The position numbers and the translations under genes are program-made. A stretch of DNA of 64,000 nucleotides from NCBI GenBank assembly GCA_017448985.1, contig JAFSKL010000024.1, forward strand, positions 23,363 through 87,362, given 5' to 3'. This document shows, piece after piece, positions 8,545-16,148 of this stretch. A model generated the notes under the pieces. That model saw only the letters and a list, made by a program, of their open reading frames with translations. It did no database searches and had not been told where the DNA came from. Source of the DNA: Paludibacteraceae bacterium (lineage in GTDB: Bacteria > Bacteroidota > Bacteroidia > Bacteroidales > Paludibacteraceae). Every line of letters begins with the position of its first letter. Position 1 is the stretch's first letter.

Positions 8545-10143
8545 TTATCGCTCCAACTGACGGCCGTTCAGGTCATACACCTTGTCGCCGCGGATGATCA
8601 GCACTTGTCCGTTCCGTATGATCTTCGTTGCCGTCGCGCCGTCGTCCACATGCTCTACACCTGTCGGTTCGGCGCCGCGGTAACTGAATGTCACAGCGCC
8701 GCCGTTCTGCAACGCGATATTGGTAATCTCATGGTCGGTAAACGCCGTCCAACTCTTCGCGCCGGCAGGGAAAGCATCCTTCTTATCCGCATAACTGCTC
8801 GTGTTCTCCGCTGCTTCCATGAGGTCCACGCCCATGTTGGTCGCCGAGTTGTTGACAGCGTTGTTGGCCCAGTTGCTGGAGCTGTATTTGATTTTGGTAA
8901 TCAGCATTCCTTTGCCGGGCAGATACAGGTCCCAGCCAGTCTGCGTACGGCATTCGACCAGATAGAAAGTGGTCGGATTGGGATCATTGCCTACCAGATT
9001 GTGCTGATCGCCGCTACAGAGCAGCAATGCCTCCTTGCATTCGTTCAGCGGATTCAACCATACATACTCAGGATCCGTCAGTACACGCGGGGTGAGCCAG
9101 CCCATGTAGAAACGCTCGTAAGCCGAATAGGCGGGAGGCGTATTGCCGTCGTTGTTGTATGGACCATAATCGAGGATATCCCACTCGAGCAATGTATGCA
9201 AGCCTTTGGAAGTCTGATTCGTCTCGTACAGATCCGGCAAGCCGAGTACATGGCTGAACTCGTGGCAGAAAGTACCAATACCGTTATACAGTTTGCTGTA
9301 ATAGCTGATCTCGTTCGAGCAAGCATAGTTACGAACGGCTTTCCCGTCAACGTTGCAAGTCACGCCCATATAACGCAAATCGTAGTTGTGCGGCCAAACG
9401 GTGTTCGCCGGACCGCCATCTGCCTCGCCGTAGCCAGCGTATAGCACATATACAAAGTCCACTTTGCCGTCGTTGTCGTTGTCATACTGCGTAAAATCCA
9501 CGCCATCCTCATCGGCCATCTTGCAGGCATCACGGATCATCTCGCCCACATTTGCATCGTCGTTTTTTCCATAGTATGCATACGACTGACTCAGCGTGTA
9601 CGGACCTACCACATCGAACTGCGGATTGTACTGTCCCCAACTCGTGTCGTGGAAATACTGACGGGCACTTCCGCTCGCCTTGACATTCACATGCTCCGTG
9701 TAGGTCTTGCCGCCGTATTCGTACTGATAATCGTACTTGTAACTGCGGGTGAATGTCTCGCCGTTAATCATCTCGTGAATGGTATCGACCGGCGTGACAA
9801 AAGCCTTGTTGGCAAAATTGACCATGATCAGCAATCCGCGCGGAGCCAGGTTCAACGCACCGCCGATCTGTATCTCTTGCTGTACACGACGCGCCTGTGC
9901 GCGAGCCATGTTGTGCTGCTCGCGTTGTGCACGCTGGTCGGCACTCATCGGTTGAAGCGTCTCTTCGTCCAACCAGTTGCCTGCCTCGTCTGTCATGTGG
10001 TGACTGAAAGCATCACCGTGTAAGAATACTGTCTTCTTCGTCCCGTCCTCTGCTGTCCGCGTTATCGGACCACGACGCGCCGGAACTGCCGTCGCACTCA
10101 CTGCCACCATGCATACCATCAGTATGCTCCAAATCTTCTTCAT
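8545..10143 (-). CDS. Secreted M6 family metalloprotease
   Basis: 532 residues. A signal peptide (1-19, ending SATA) is followed by a short propeptide (VPARRGPITR to about 95) and the M6 (immune inhibitor A-like) catalytic domain with zinc motif HEFSHVLGLPD at 294-304. DNDNDGKVDF near 221-230 could bind calcium. A linker leads to a C-terminal tail of the pattern K-I-I-R-N-G ... V-Y-D-L-N-G-R, shared with three other proteins of the window and resembling a type IX secretion signal. It probably degrades extracellular protein. It follows a stand-alone propeptide-like gene (10172-10525). Confidence is high for the family and moderate for the secretion route. Confidence 0.88.
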   Translation of the reverse strand: MKKIWSILMVCMVAVSATAVPARRGPITRTAEDGTKKTVFLHGDAFSHHMTDEAGNWLDEETLQPMSADQRAQREQHNMARAQARRVQQEIQIGGALNLAPRGLLIMVNFANKAFVTPVDTIHEMINGETFTRSYKYDYQYEYGGKTYTEHVNVKASGSARQYFHDTSWGQYNPQFDVVGPYTLSQSYAYYGKNDDANVGEMIRDACKMADEDGVDFTQYDNDNDGKVDFVYVLYAGYGEADGGPANTVWPHNYDLRYMGVTCNVDGKAVRNYACSNEISYYSKLYNGIGTFCHEFSHVLGLPDLYETNQTSKGLHTLLEWDILDYGPYNNDGNTPPAYSAYERFYMGWLTPRVLTDPEYVWLNPLNECKEALLLCSGDQHNLVGNDPNPTTFYLVECRTQTGWDLYLPGKGMLITKIKYSSSNWANNAVNNSATNMGVDLMEAAENTSSYADKKDAFPAGAKSWTAFTDHEITNIALQNGGAVTFSYRGAEPTGVEHVDDGATATKIIRNGQVLIIRGDKVYDLNGRQLER

Positions 10144-10144
10144 A

Positions 10145-10178
10145 TAATTTTTAATTTTTAATTCTTAATTTTTAATTC
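10145..10178. repeat. AATTTTT/AATTCTT tandem repeat upstream of M6 gene
   Basis: Same family as at 5037. On the minus strand it ends the small upstream gene (VN, stop) and reaches to two bases from the M6 start codon. Confidence 0.8.
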
Positions 10179-10525
10179 ACCTTCTTCTGAATGCCGTGTT
10201 TCTTCAACCAGCGCACCTCACCTTTGCTTCGCTTCTCCGCGTTATGCGCCTTGCGGCAACTGATCACCACTTCACCTTTGCGATTGGTCTTCATGTATTT
10301 TAACCAACCGCTCTTGTGCTCTTTGATTTGCCATCCGTCCTCGGTCATCGCCCAATGCTTCCGCTCGTCTCCGCGCAAGTATGTGCGCAAAGTGTCGCCG
10401 TTAGGTTGCACGCGTTCTATCAAACCCCGATAAGCCGGAACGCCAAGTCGCTGAGGCGTTTCCTCTGCCCGCGCACTCACCACTACTGCCGCCACAAAAG
10501 CAGCCAATAAAAGAATCTTTTTCAT
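10172..10525 (-). CDS. Small secreted protein resembling a lone M6 protease propeptide
   Basis: 117 residues with a signal peptide (1-20, VVSARA). The rest follows the same line as the propeptides of the three M6 proteases here: VPAYRGLIERVQPNGDTL matches VPARRGPITRTAEDGT and VPARPGWIAYTQADGS, then LRGDERKHW versus LHGDAFSHH, then TEDGWQIKE versus TDEAGNWL. It ends with a basic KHGIQKKVN and no catalytic domain follows; the next in-frame stop is genuine. It sits directly upstream of the M6 gene in the same operon. It could be an inhibitor or chaperone acting in trans, or a relic of a split protease. The similarity is seen by eye; the role is inferred. Confidence 0.7.
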   Translation of the reverse strand: MKKILLLAAFVAAVVVSARAEETPQRLGVPAYRGLIERVQPNGDTLRTYLRGDERKHWAMTEDGWQIKEHKSGWLKYMKTNRKGEVVISCRKAHNAEKRSKGEVRWLKKHGIQKKVN

Positions 10526-10532
10526 ATATCGT

Positions 10533-11291
10533 TTAATTGTTATTGTCTTTTACTTTCTTGAACAACTCACTCGCAAACACAAAATCATTCAGCGCCTCGT
10601 TGTTGCTGTTGAATACTTCATGCCGCGACCCTTGCCACTCTTTCTTACCGCCTTTCAGGAACACGATGTTGTCGCCGATCTCCATGATCGAGTTCATGTC
10701 GTGACTGTTCACAATCGTACATATATTGTACTCACGCGTGATATCCTGAATCAGCGCATCTATCACCAGACTCGTCTTCGGATCCAGACCCGAGTTCGGC
10801 TCGTCGCAGAACAGATATTTGGGTTCCAACACGATCGCTCTCGCTATCGCTACGCGTTTCTGTTGGCCGCCGCTTATCTCGCTGGGCATCAGGTGCCAAA
10901 CCCGTTCCGGCATCTCCACACGACGCAAACAGAACTCTGCCCGAGCTTGCATCTCTTCACGGCTTTGATGACTGAACATCTCCATCGGAAACAGCACATT
11001 CTCCATCACGCTCATACTGTCGAACAGCGCACTTCCCTGAAACAGCATCCCCACTTCACGGTGCATCATCCGTATCTCCTTGCTGCTCATCTTCGCCAGG
11101 TCCCTGCCGTCGTACAGTATCTGCCCGCTATCTACGGAATGAAGACCGATCAGACTCTTCATCAACACCGTCTTGCCCGAACCCGACTGACCGATGATCA
11201 TGTTCACCTCTCCGTCCTTCAGCGTTGTACTCACATGGTCCAACACCACATTCCCGTCGAAACTCTTTACTATGTCCTTTACTTCTATCAT
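10533..11291 (-). CDS. mlaF: MlaF-like ABC transporter ATP-binding protein
   Basis: 252 residues. Walker A GQSGSGKT near 34-41, signature ISGGQQKR, Walker B YLFCDEPNSGLDP and H-loop NSHDMNSI. The SGGQQKRVAIARA and CDEPNSGLDP patterns match the Mla/Ttg2 phospholipid transport ATPases. It works with the MlaE-like permease encoded 123 bases upstream to keep outer-membrane lipid asymmetry. A 15-base direct repeat covering the start region (ATAGATAGAGATGAT) occurs twice before the gene. Confidence 0.9.
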   Translation of the reverse strand: MIEVKDIVKSFDGNVVLDHVSTTLKDGEVNMIIGQSGSGKTVLMKSLIGLHSVDSGQILYDGRDLAKMSSKEIRMMHREVGMLFQGSALFDSMSVMENVLFPMEMFSHQSREEMQARAEFCLRRVEMPERVWHLMPSEISGGQQKRVAIARAIVLEPKYLFCDEPNSGLDPKTSLVIDALIQDITREYNICTIVNSHDMNSIMEIGDNIVFLKGGKKEWQGSRHEVFNSNNEALNDFVFASELFKKVKDNNN

Positions 11292-11334
11292 CTCTATCTA
11301 TCGACCAATCTTGGGCGATCATCATCTCTATCTA
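11276..11334. repeat. Duplicated 15-base segment around mlaF start
   Basis: The sequence ATAGATAGAGATGAT (minus strand) occurs twice, about 43 bases apart, once over the mlaF start and once upstream. Each copy holds an ATG after an AGAG-type purine stretch, so the upstream copy looks like a decoy initiation site. Confidence 0.6.
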
Positions 11335-11414
11335 TATTTTGTGTTATTGCTGATTATTGATTATTTTCGGAAATTTTTTTTGTTATAAATAATAGGTTTT
11401 TTTATGTTTTTTTC

Positions 11415-12158
11415 TTATAATAGTAATTTCGATAAAATGAGATCCAAAAACAATATCGTAATATTGCTGTTCACCACGGCATTCGTACTCGCCCGACCTA
11501 CATCCAATGCCCCGCCGTGCGCATAATAGCCGTAGTAACTGCTCATACTCGTTATCACAAACGCAAACACGAGCGCCTTGATAATCGCGTACCACACAAA
11601 ATACGGATTGAACGCGTACTGCACACCGATCAGGTAGTCATGCACCGTGATGATATCCGTAAACGCTCCGACGCCCCAACCGCCTATCAGACCTGCCGCC
11701 GTCGAGATGATGAACAGGAACGGCATGATACTCATAAACGCTAAAATCTTCGGCAGAATGAGATAATTGGCGCTGTTCACACCCATTATCTCCATCGCAT
11801 CGATCTGTTCCGTGATTCGCATCGTGCCTATCTCCGAAGCGATGTTTGAACCCACTTTTCCCGCTAAGATCAGACACAGGATCGTGCTCGAGAACTCCAA
11901 CAGCAGCGTGTCTCGCGTCAGCAGACCCGTGATGTATGTCGGCAGCAACGGATTCTCCGTGTTCGTCTTCGCCTGAATAGTCAGAATAGCCCCGATAAAA
12001 ACGGAGATCAGCAGCACAATCGGCAACGACTGCAAGCCCTGCTTCTCCAGCTCGCGACTGTACTGCCGCCAGAACATACGCTGCCGATCCGGCAAGCGCA
12101 AAACGCGCCTCATCAACAGCACATATTCACCCGTATGTTGTAAAATATGCAAACTCAC
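11415..12158 (-). CDS. mlaE: MlaE-like ABC transporter permease
   Basis: 247 residues from GTG at 12158. The frame stays open to 12305, but that stretch contains the promoter (12185-12216), so translation must begin downstream of it; the chosen start gives MSLHILQHTGEYVLLMRRV, as in the family. Five or six hydrophobic segments are visible, with the MlaE signature region GKVGSNIASEIGTMRITEQIDAMEIMG around the cytoplasmic loop. It forms the inner-membrane channel of a phospholipid transporter with the MlaF-like ATPase just downstream. ATG at 12113 is an alternative start. Confidence 0.87.
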   Translation of the reverse strand: MSLHILQHTGEYVLLMRRVLRLPDRQRMFWRQYSRELEKQGLQSLPIVLLISVFIGAILTIQAKTNTENPLLPTYITGLLTRDTLLLEFSSTILCLILAGKVGSNIASEIGTMRITEQIDAMEIMGVNSANYLILPKILAFMSIMPFLFIISTAAGLIGGWGVGAFTDIITVHDYLIGVQYAFNPYFVWYAIIKALVFAFVITSMSSYYGYYAHGGALDVGRASTNAVVNSNITILFLDLILSKLLL

Positions 12159-12184
12159 GAATGTCGTATTTATCAAATTGCGTG

Positions 12185-12216
12185 CAAATTTACAACAAAT
12201 ATTTGGAATACACAAG
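12185..12216 (-). promoter_or_regulatory. Bacteroidetes-type promoter of the mlaE envelope operon
   Basis: On the minus strand: -7 box TAAATTTG at 12185-12192 and -33 box CTTG at 12213-12216, 20 bases apart. It belongs to an extended element (12185-12245) repeated at 45903 and 63855. Confidence 0.8.
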
Positions 12217-12245
12217 GATTTGACGGTAAAAATCAAATTTATTTG
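12185..12245 (-). repeat. Extended promoter element, copy 1
   Basis: 61 bases aligning without gaps to 45903-45963 and 63855-63915. Conserved blocks on the plus strand are CAAATTTA or CAAAGGTA, ACAAGGATTT, and TCAAATTTATTTG. The last block lies well upstream of -33 and may be an activating element. Confidence 0.7.
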
Positions 12246-12259
12246 CATTTTTCTCTCAT

Positions 12260-12540
12260 TTTTGCCTTTATATGGGCTTGCGGATGTAGCCCATCCCTCC
12301 CTCATGGCTTCCTTCGGGATTCCGGTGTTCCGCGATACCGGGATTCCATGGCCTTCGTCTATTGTCCTGTCCTCGGGTTGCTTTCTTTGTCCCGTGCTCG
12401 CGACATTAGGCGCGAGTCCCTGTTTCTCCTTCGTCCGTTAGCCCGGCATCTCATGCCGTGTTACATCCTGCTGTTCACTCCTCGGCGCTACTCCGCCGAG
12501 TATAGTTTAGTCCGTAGAAATCAAATTCTCTGATATTTTT
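12260..12540. other. Non-coding GC-rich island with five inverted repeats
   Basis: Between two AT-rich divergent promoters lies about 270 bases of GC-richer DNA with no convincing gene. It holds inverted repeats ATGGGCT/AGCCCAT (12272-12294), CCGGT/ACCGG (12322-12341), CTCGCG/CGCGAG (12397-12416), CGGCAT/ATGCCG (12444-12458) and CTCGGCG/CGCCGAG (12481-12500). A structured RNA or protein-binding region is possible. Confidence 0.45.
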
Positions 12541-12560
12541 CGCATAAAAATTCAAATTTA

Positions 12561-12592
12561 TTTGCATATTCCAAATATTTTTTGTATCTTTG
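12561..12592 (+). promoter_or_regulatory. Bacteroidetes-type promoter of the 12816 gene
   Basis: TTTG at 12561-12564 and TATCTTTG at 12585-12592, 20 bases apart, in an AT-rich stretch. The transcript would begin near 12600 and carry a leader of about 215 bases. Confidence 0.78.
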
Positions 12593-12627
12593 CACTCGAT
12601 TTCAGACAAAAACTCATCAACTCTCTA

Positions 12628-12652
12628 GTATTATATACTATGTATATAATAC
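12628..12652. repeat. Ten-base inverted repeat in the leader
   Basis: GTATTATATA and TATATAATAC flank a 5-base loop. It lies about 36 bases after the -7 box and could be an operator or leader hairpin. Confidence 0.5.
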
Positions 12653-12676
12653 AAACGAAAACGAAAGCAAAATTTA

Positions 12677-12788
12677 GTGCGTGATAAGTGCGAGATAAGT
12701 GTGTCGTAAGTGCGCGGTAAGTACGAGATAATAGGGGTTGTCAGGTACGCGACGAGTAGGCGACAAGTACCCGGCAAGCACCCTTCAA
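12677..12788. repeat. 11-base tandem repeat in a 5' leader
   Basis: Five contiguous units GTGCGTGATAA, GTGCGAGATAA, GTGTGTCGTAA, GTGCGCGGTAA and GTACGAGATAA (12677-12731) are followed, after a 13-base interruption, by GTACGCGACGA, GTAGGCGACAA, GTACCCGGCAA and a degenerate unit (12745-12788). The period is close to one DNA helical turn. There are no spacers, so it is not a CRISPR array. Confidence 0.85.
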
Positions 12789-12815
12789 TATGCAAACATC
12801 AAAATTCCCGTTTAT

Positions 12816-13244
12816 ATGGCAAAAATTAAACATAAACCCCACATTGAGGAAATGCTCGGAGCTCACGCAAAAGGCGGAATGGTAGAGCGCCGAAAGACTT
12901 TCCATGACTTTGCCGGCAATGTGACCAAGGTCGGTCGCCTGGAGGCTTATACCCCTCGACCCCGCAACTACAAAGCCAATCCGATCATGATTCGCGAACG
13001 AGCCAATATGACCGCTTTCGGCAATGCCTCCCACCTCGCGCAGGAATTCATCAATGCCCTCAAAAACCAAACACCGCTCCCGCCTGAGAAACAAGCGTTC
13101 TTGGATGGTATCATGGCCCGTTTCTATGCCCAACTCAAAGGCAAACCCGATCCTATCGCACCCAAAGATAAAGACGGAAACTTCACCATCTATGTTCGCC
13201 CGGACAACTTCATCCGCGCCGTCCTCCGCAAAGAGCTTAAGTAA
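12816..13244 (+). CDS. Hypothetical protein, basic, soluble
   Basis: 142 residues from ATG at 12816 (MAKIKHKPHIEEMLGAHAKG); an upstream in-frame ATG at 12738 would start inside the 11-base repeats. No signal peptide or membrane segment. It is rich in Lys, Arg and Pro, with an N-terminal half PRPRNYKANPIMIRERANM and a C-terminal half YVRPDNFIRAVLRKEL. I do not recognise the family. The basic character and the long structured leader might suit a nucleic-acid-binding or phage-head-like protein, but nothing specific shows this. The gene has its own promoter, and the next promoter begins at 13300. Confidence 0.65.
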   Translation: MAKIKHKPHIEEMLGAHAKGGMVERRKTFHDFAGNVTKVGRLEAYTPRPRNYKANPIMIRERANMTAFGNASHLAQEFINALKNQTPLPPEKQAFLDGIMARFYAQLKGKPDPIAPKDKDGNFTIYVRPDNFIRAVLRKELK

Positions 13245-13299
13245 TATCCGCCTTGCTGCTTGATATTTTTGAATAATTTTACGCTTTTTTCTCTTTTTT

Positions 13300-13331
13300 C
13301 TTGCATATTTCCAAAAAATGTTGTACCTTTG
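13300..13331 (+). promoter_or_regulatory. Bacteroidetes-type promoter of the M6-S24/S26-PqqD operon
   Basis: CTTG at 13300-13303 (within TTGCATAT) and TACCTTTG at 13324-13331, 20 bases apart. The start codon at 13349 follows within 18 bases, so the leader is very short. Confidence 0.8.
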
Positions 13332-13348
13332 CACCCGCAATTGAAAAA

Positions 13349-13762
13349 ATGAAGAACATGAGAAAATTTACAATCCTCTCTCTGTTGCTGCTGGCGGGCG
13401 TTGTGGCCTTGGCTCAGCAGTATTCGGTTACCTATCAGGGGTATCCGTTCAAACTTAGAACATCTTGCGACGAACCGTTTTTTACCGCAGGTGAACATCT
13501 AACTCTCTCCGCGGGCAAGCCCTCTATAGCGGGCAAAGAGTTCACGGGCTGGCTGTATGACGGCACGCTCTATCAACCCGCGCAGAAGTTTATTATGCCT
13601 GCCAAAGATGTCGTTTTGGTGCCTATCTTCGACAACGAATGGCCTACCGCTATCGACCAACAGCAAACGCCTGATGACAGCCGCAAAGTGCTGGAGAACG
13701 GCGTGCTGTTCCTGATTAACAATGGTGTCAAATATTCAATTATGGGAGAGCGTGTACAATGA
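13349..13762 (+). CDS. Small secreted protein with type IX-like C-terminal tail
   Basis: 137 residues from ATG at 13349; ATG at 13358 is equally possible. The signal peptide is KFTILSLLLLAGVVALAQQ. The middle has an InlB/Flg_new-like repeat (FTGWLYDGTLYQPAQKFIMP). The C-terminus has the pattern K-V-L-E-N-G ... G-V-K-Y-S-I-M-G-E-R-V, shared with the M6 protease at 8545, the 3088-residue protein and the pseudogene at 44018. Its stop overlaps the M6 start (ATGA, 13759-13762), so translation is probably coupled. The function is unknown; a surface adhesin or accessory of the following protease is a guess. Confidence 0.72.
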   Translation: MKNMRKFTILSLLLLAGVVALAQQYSVTYQGYPFKLRTSCDEPFFTAGEHLTLSAGKPSIAGKEFTGWLYDGTLYQPAQKFIMPAKDVVLVPIFDNEWPTAIDQQQTPDDSRKVLENGVLFLINNGVKYSIMGERVQ

Positions 13763-15627
13763 AACGGATCTTTTTCTTCTCGCTGCTGATAGCAGCTGCC
13801 ACCGTAGTGAACGCTGTACCTGCTCGTCCGGGATGGATCGCTTATACGCAAGCCGACGGTTCGACCATCGACCTGCAGATCGTGGGTGACGAGTTCGCGC
13901 ATTGTCTCATCAACCGCGACGGGCAGCAAGTCAAACTGAATGCTCAAGGCATGTACGAAGTGGTCGGACAGGCTCCTTCGCCCGCCAAGTTGCAAGCACG
14001 CCGTGCCGCCAACAAAGCCCGCAAAGTGCGCAAACAGTTTGGTGTGACGCCTAATCTCGCACCGCGGGGAATAGTCATCATGGTCAATTTTACCGACAAG
14101 GAGTTCCTGGAATCGCATCCGAACTCGGTCATCGACTCGCTCTGCAACGCCAAGGATTGTAAGGTCAATAAGTCCGGCGGAACGAACTATCCTTCTGCAG
14201 CACAGTACTTTAGCGACCAGTCCAACGGGGCGTATCATCCTGTCTTCGATGTCTATGGACCCGTCACGCTCAGCAACGATGTCCAGTACTACGGCGAGAA
14301 CGATGGGACATCGTCTGATAACGATGTGCGACCTGCCAATATGGTGGTGGAGGCCTGCAAACTGGTCGATGCATTGGGCGTGGACTTCACGCTTTATGAC
14401 TCCGATAATGATGGCAAGATAGACTTTGTCTATGTTATCTATGCCGGCAAAGGCGAAGCGTCAGGCGGTAGCGCCAATACCATCTGGCCGCATAGCTATT
14501 CCATCGGCGAACAACTGGCGCTGGAGCAGTATTACAGCTTTCATACCGATGAGTTTTACGAGGATTATGGCGCGGAGTTTGTGCCCTATTTCACGGACGA
14601 ATATGCCGAAGCAGACTGCTATGTGGACGAGAAGATGATCAACACTTATGCTTGTTCCAATGAGCTGTCAGGCAACAGTCTCGACGGCATCGGTACGCTT
14701 TGCCACGAGTTCGGACATGTCATGGGACTGCCCGATTTCTACGACATCTATTATGATGTCAACAACGACGAGAAACTGACGCCGGGCGATTGGGATGTCA
14801 TGGACGGCGGCGCGTACAACAAGAGCGGACACTGCCCGCCTAACTACAACGTTTGGGAGAAATATTTCTTCGGATGGCATCAGCCCATCAACCTCGGCAA
14901 CAAAGAGAAGAAACTGAATCTCATCGCGAATGGTCAGGAAGGCTACCAGGCTTACCAGATAACGGCTGGCAACGATCTGGTCGGACCGACCGACAGTCTC
15001 CAAAACAATGCGCCCGTCTATTACATCGAAAACCGCCAGCAGCAAGGATGGGATAGGGGATTAGGCGCGCACGGACTCCTCATCTGGAAAGTCAGCTATA
15101 GCGAATCCGCATGGACGGCCAACGAGCCCAACACCGAGGCTTATGTTCCTCGATTCACACTCGTCTGCTCCGAAGGCTCCAAGATAGGCGGTTCCAATGC
15201 TTCCAAGAATGTCTTCCCGTATGGTTTAACCAAATCATGGACCGGCATTGCCAATAAACCCCTCAAGCAGATAACGGAGAATGATGGCGTCATTTCCCTT
15301 GTCTATATCAACGAACCGGCTGTCTATACCGTGCGTTGGGTGGTAGATGGCGAAGTGATTGAAGAGGCCGAATATGCCATCGACGGCTCCGAAGACTTGA
15401 AACTGCCCACTGAGATGGATATTCCTTGCGATGACGTAATGATGCTTATCGGCTGGACGGCTGACTATCCCAACTGGGCCGATCCGTTCGATGAGCCGGA
15501 TGACCTGTTTGACGAACCACAAGGCAAAGTGACAGCCGATGTCACCTACTATGCCGTCTTTGTGGAAGACATGCCCGAAGTGGATTGCCTCAAAGCCATC
15601 CAACAAGGCAAAAACTGCGGTGAATGA
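13759..15627 (+). CDS. Secreted M6 family metalloprotease
   Basis: 622 residues. Signal peptide 1-19 (VVNA), propeptide VPARPGWIAYTQADGS to about 95, catalytic domain with HEFGHVMGLPD at 316-326 and the aspartate-rich DSDNDGKIDF near 214-223. Residues about 515-600 form an InlB-like repeat (VRWVVDGEVIEEAEY ... YYAVFVED). Unlike the other M6 proteins it ends in a short acidic/Cys tail (DCLKAIQQGKNCGE) and not in a recognisable sorting tail. Both ends overlap neighbouring genes by ATGA, placing it in one operon with the S24/S26 peptidase and PqqD-like protein. Confidence 0.87.
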   Translation: MKRIFFFSLLIAAATVVNAVPARPGWIAYTQADGSTIDLQIVGDEFAHCLINRDGQQVKLNAQGMYEVVGQAPSPAKLQARRAANKARKVRKQFGVTPNLAPRGIVIMVNFTDKEFLESHPNSVIDSLCNAKDCKVNKSGGTNYPSAAQYFSDQSNGAYHPVFDVYGPVTLSNDVQYYGENDGTSSDNDVRPANMVVEACKLVDALGVDFTLYDSDNDGKIDFVYVIYAGKGEASGGSANTIWPHSYSIGEQLALEQYYSFHTDEFYEDYGAEFVPYFTDEYAEADCYVDEKMINTYACSNELSGNSLDGIGTLCHEFGHVMGLPDFYDIYYDVNNDEKLTPGDWDVMDGGAYNKSGHCPPNYNVWEKYFFGWHQPINLGNKEKKLNLIANGQEGYQAYQITAGNDLVGPTDSLQNNAPVYYIENRQQQGWDRGLGAHGLLIWKVSYSESAWTANEPNTEAYVPRFTLVCSEGSKIGGSNASKNVFPYGLTKSWTGIANKPLKQITENDGVISLVYINEPAVYTVRWVVDGEVIEEAEYAIDGSEDLKLPTEMDIPCDDVMMLIGWTADYPNWADPFDEPDDLFDEPQGKVTADVTYYAVFVEDMPEVDCLKAIQQGKNCGE

Positions 15628-16148
15628 GAATGAAAAAACTCCTTTCTACTATACTATGCTTACTCGTCCTCAGCCCTGCTCTCACCAGGGCTGAGACGAT
15701 AACGCATGAGTTTGCTTCCGGCTTCACTTTTTCGAATAGCAACAAAACGGCCACTAAGGACGGATTTGCCTATTCATGCGGTTCCAGTACAGCGTCATTC
15801 TGGTTGGATTTGATATATGGTTCTGTTATCAGTCTAAATATGCCTGATGGCAGTAGTGCGGCAACTACTTCTCCTGCCATAGAAAATCTGACACGGGTGA
15901 AGATTTCTCTTTATCCGGCGAGCAAATGTGAGAACCTCAAAGTATATATTTCCACGGATGGATCATCATGGGGAAGTGCTTTGTCGGGAGATGCCATAGA
16001 ATACGGGAATAGTGGCATAATATACGCCTTTTTGCCTAAAGGTAATTATTACCTGAAGTTTGCCAATACGACCTCAACGGCCGTTTCGATCATTCAAGTT
16101 GAATATACCACCGAGCCTTGCGTTTGCCTCAAAGTCGTTTCTGAATGA
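15624..16148 (+). CDS. Hypothetical secreted protein
   Basis: 174 residues from ATG at 15624; ATG at 15630 is also possible. The signal peptide is KKLLSTILCLLVLSPALTRA. The mature part looks like a beta-sandwich of Ser/Thr/Gly-rich strands: FASGFTFSNSNKTATKDGF, KVYISTDGSSWGSAL and GNYYLKFANTTSTAVSIIQV. The last pattern resembles the strands of the 3088-residue protein that read FIEYSTNGSQF and RFKTTAGATLTK. It ends with CVCLKVVSE. It overlaps the M6 gene upstream and the S24/S26 peptidase downstream by ATGA. No family is recognised; possibly a surface or substrate protein of the operon. Confidence 0.68.
   Translation: MRMKKLLSTILCLLVLSPALTRAETITHEFASGFTFSNSNKTATKDGFAYSCGSSTASFWLDLIYGSVISLNMPDGSSAATTSPAIENLTRVKISLYPASKCENLKVYISTDGSSWGSALSGDAIEYGNSGIIYAFLPKGNYYLKFANTTSTAVSIIQVEYTTEPCVCLKVVSE

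Noticed and set aside
9078-9350. Alternative frame overlapping the M6 protease at 8545
   Set aside because: Same strand, different frame, Thr/Ser/Arg-rich translation without motif; the protease frame contains the zinc site there.
12147-12533. Plus-strand frame of 128 codons in the hairpin island
   Set aside because: It crosses the mlaE promoter and has low-complexity Arg/Leu/Pro translation; no family resemblance.
12677-12788. CRISPR array
   Set aside because: The units are 11 bases, contiguous and without spacers, and no cas genes are present.
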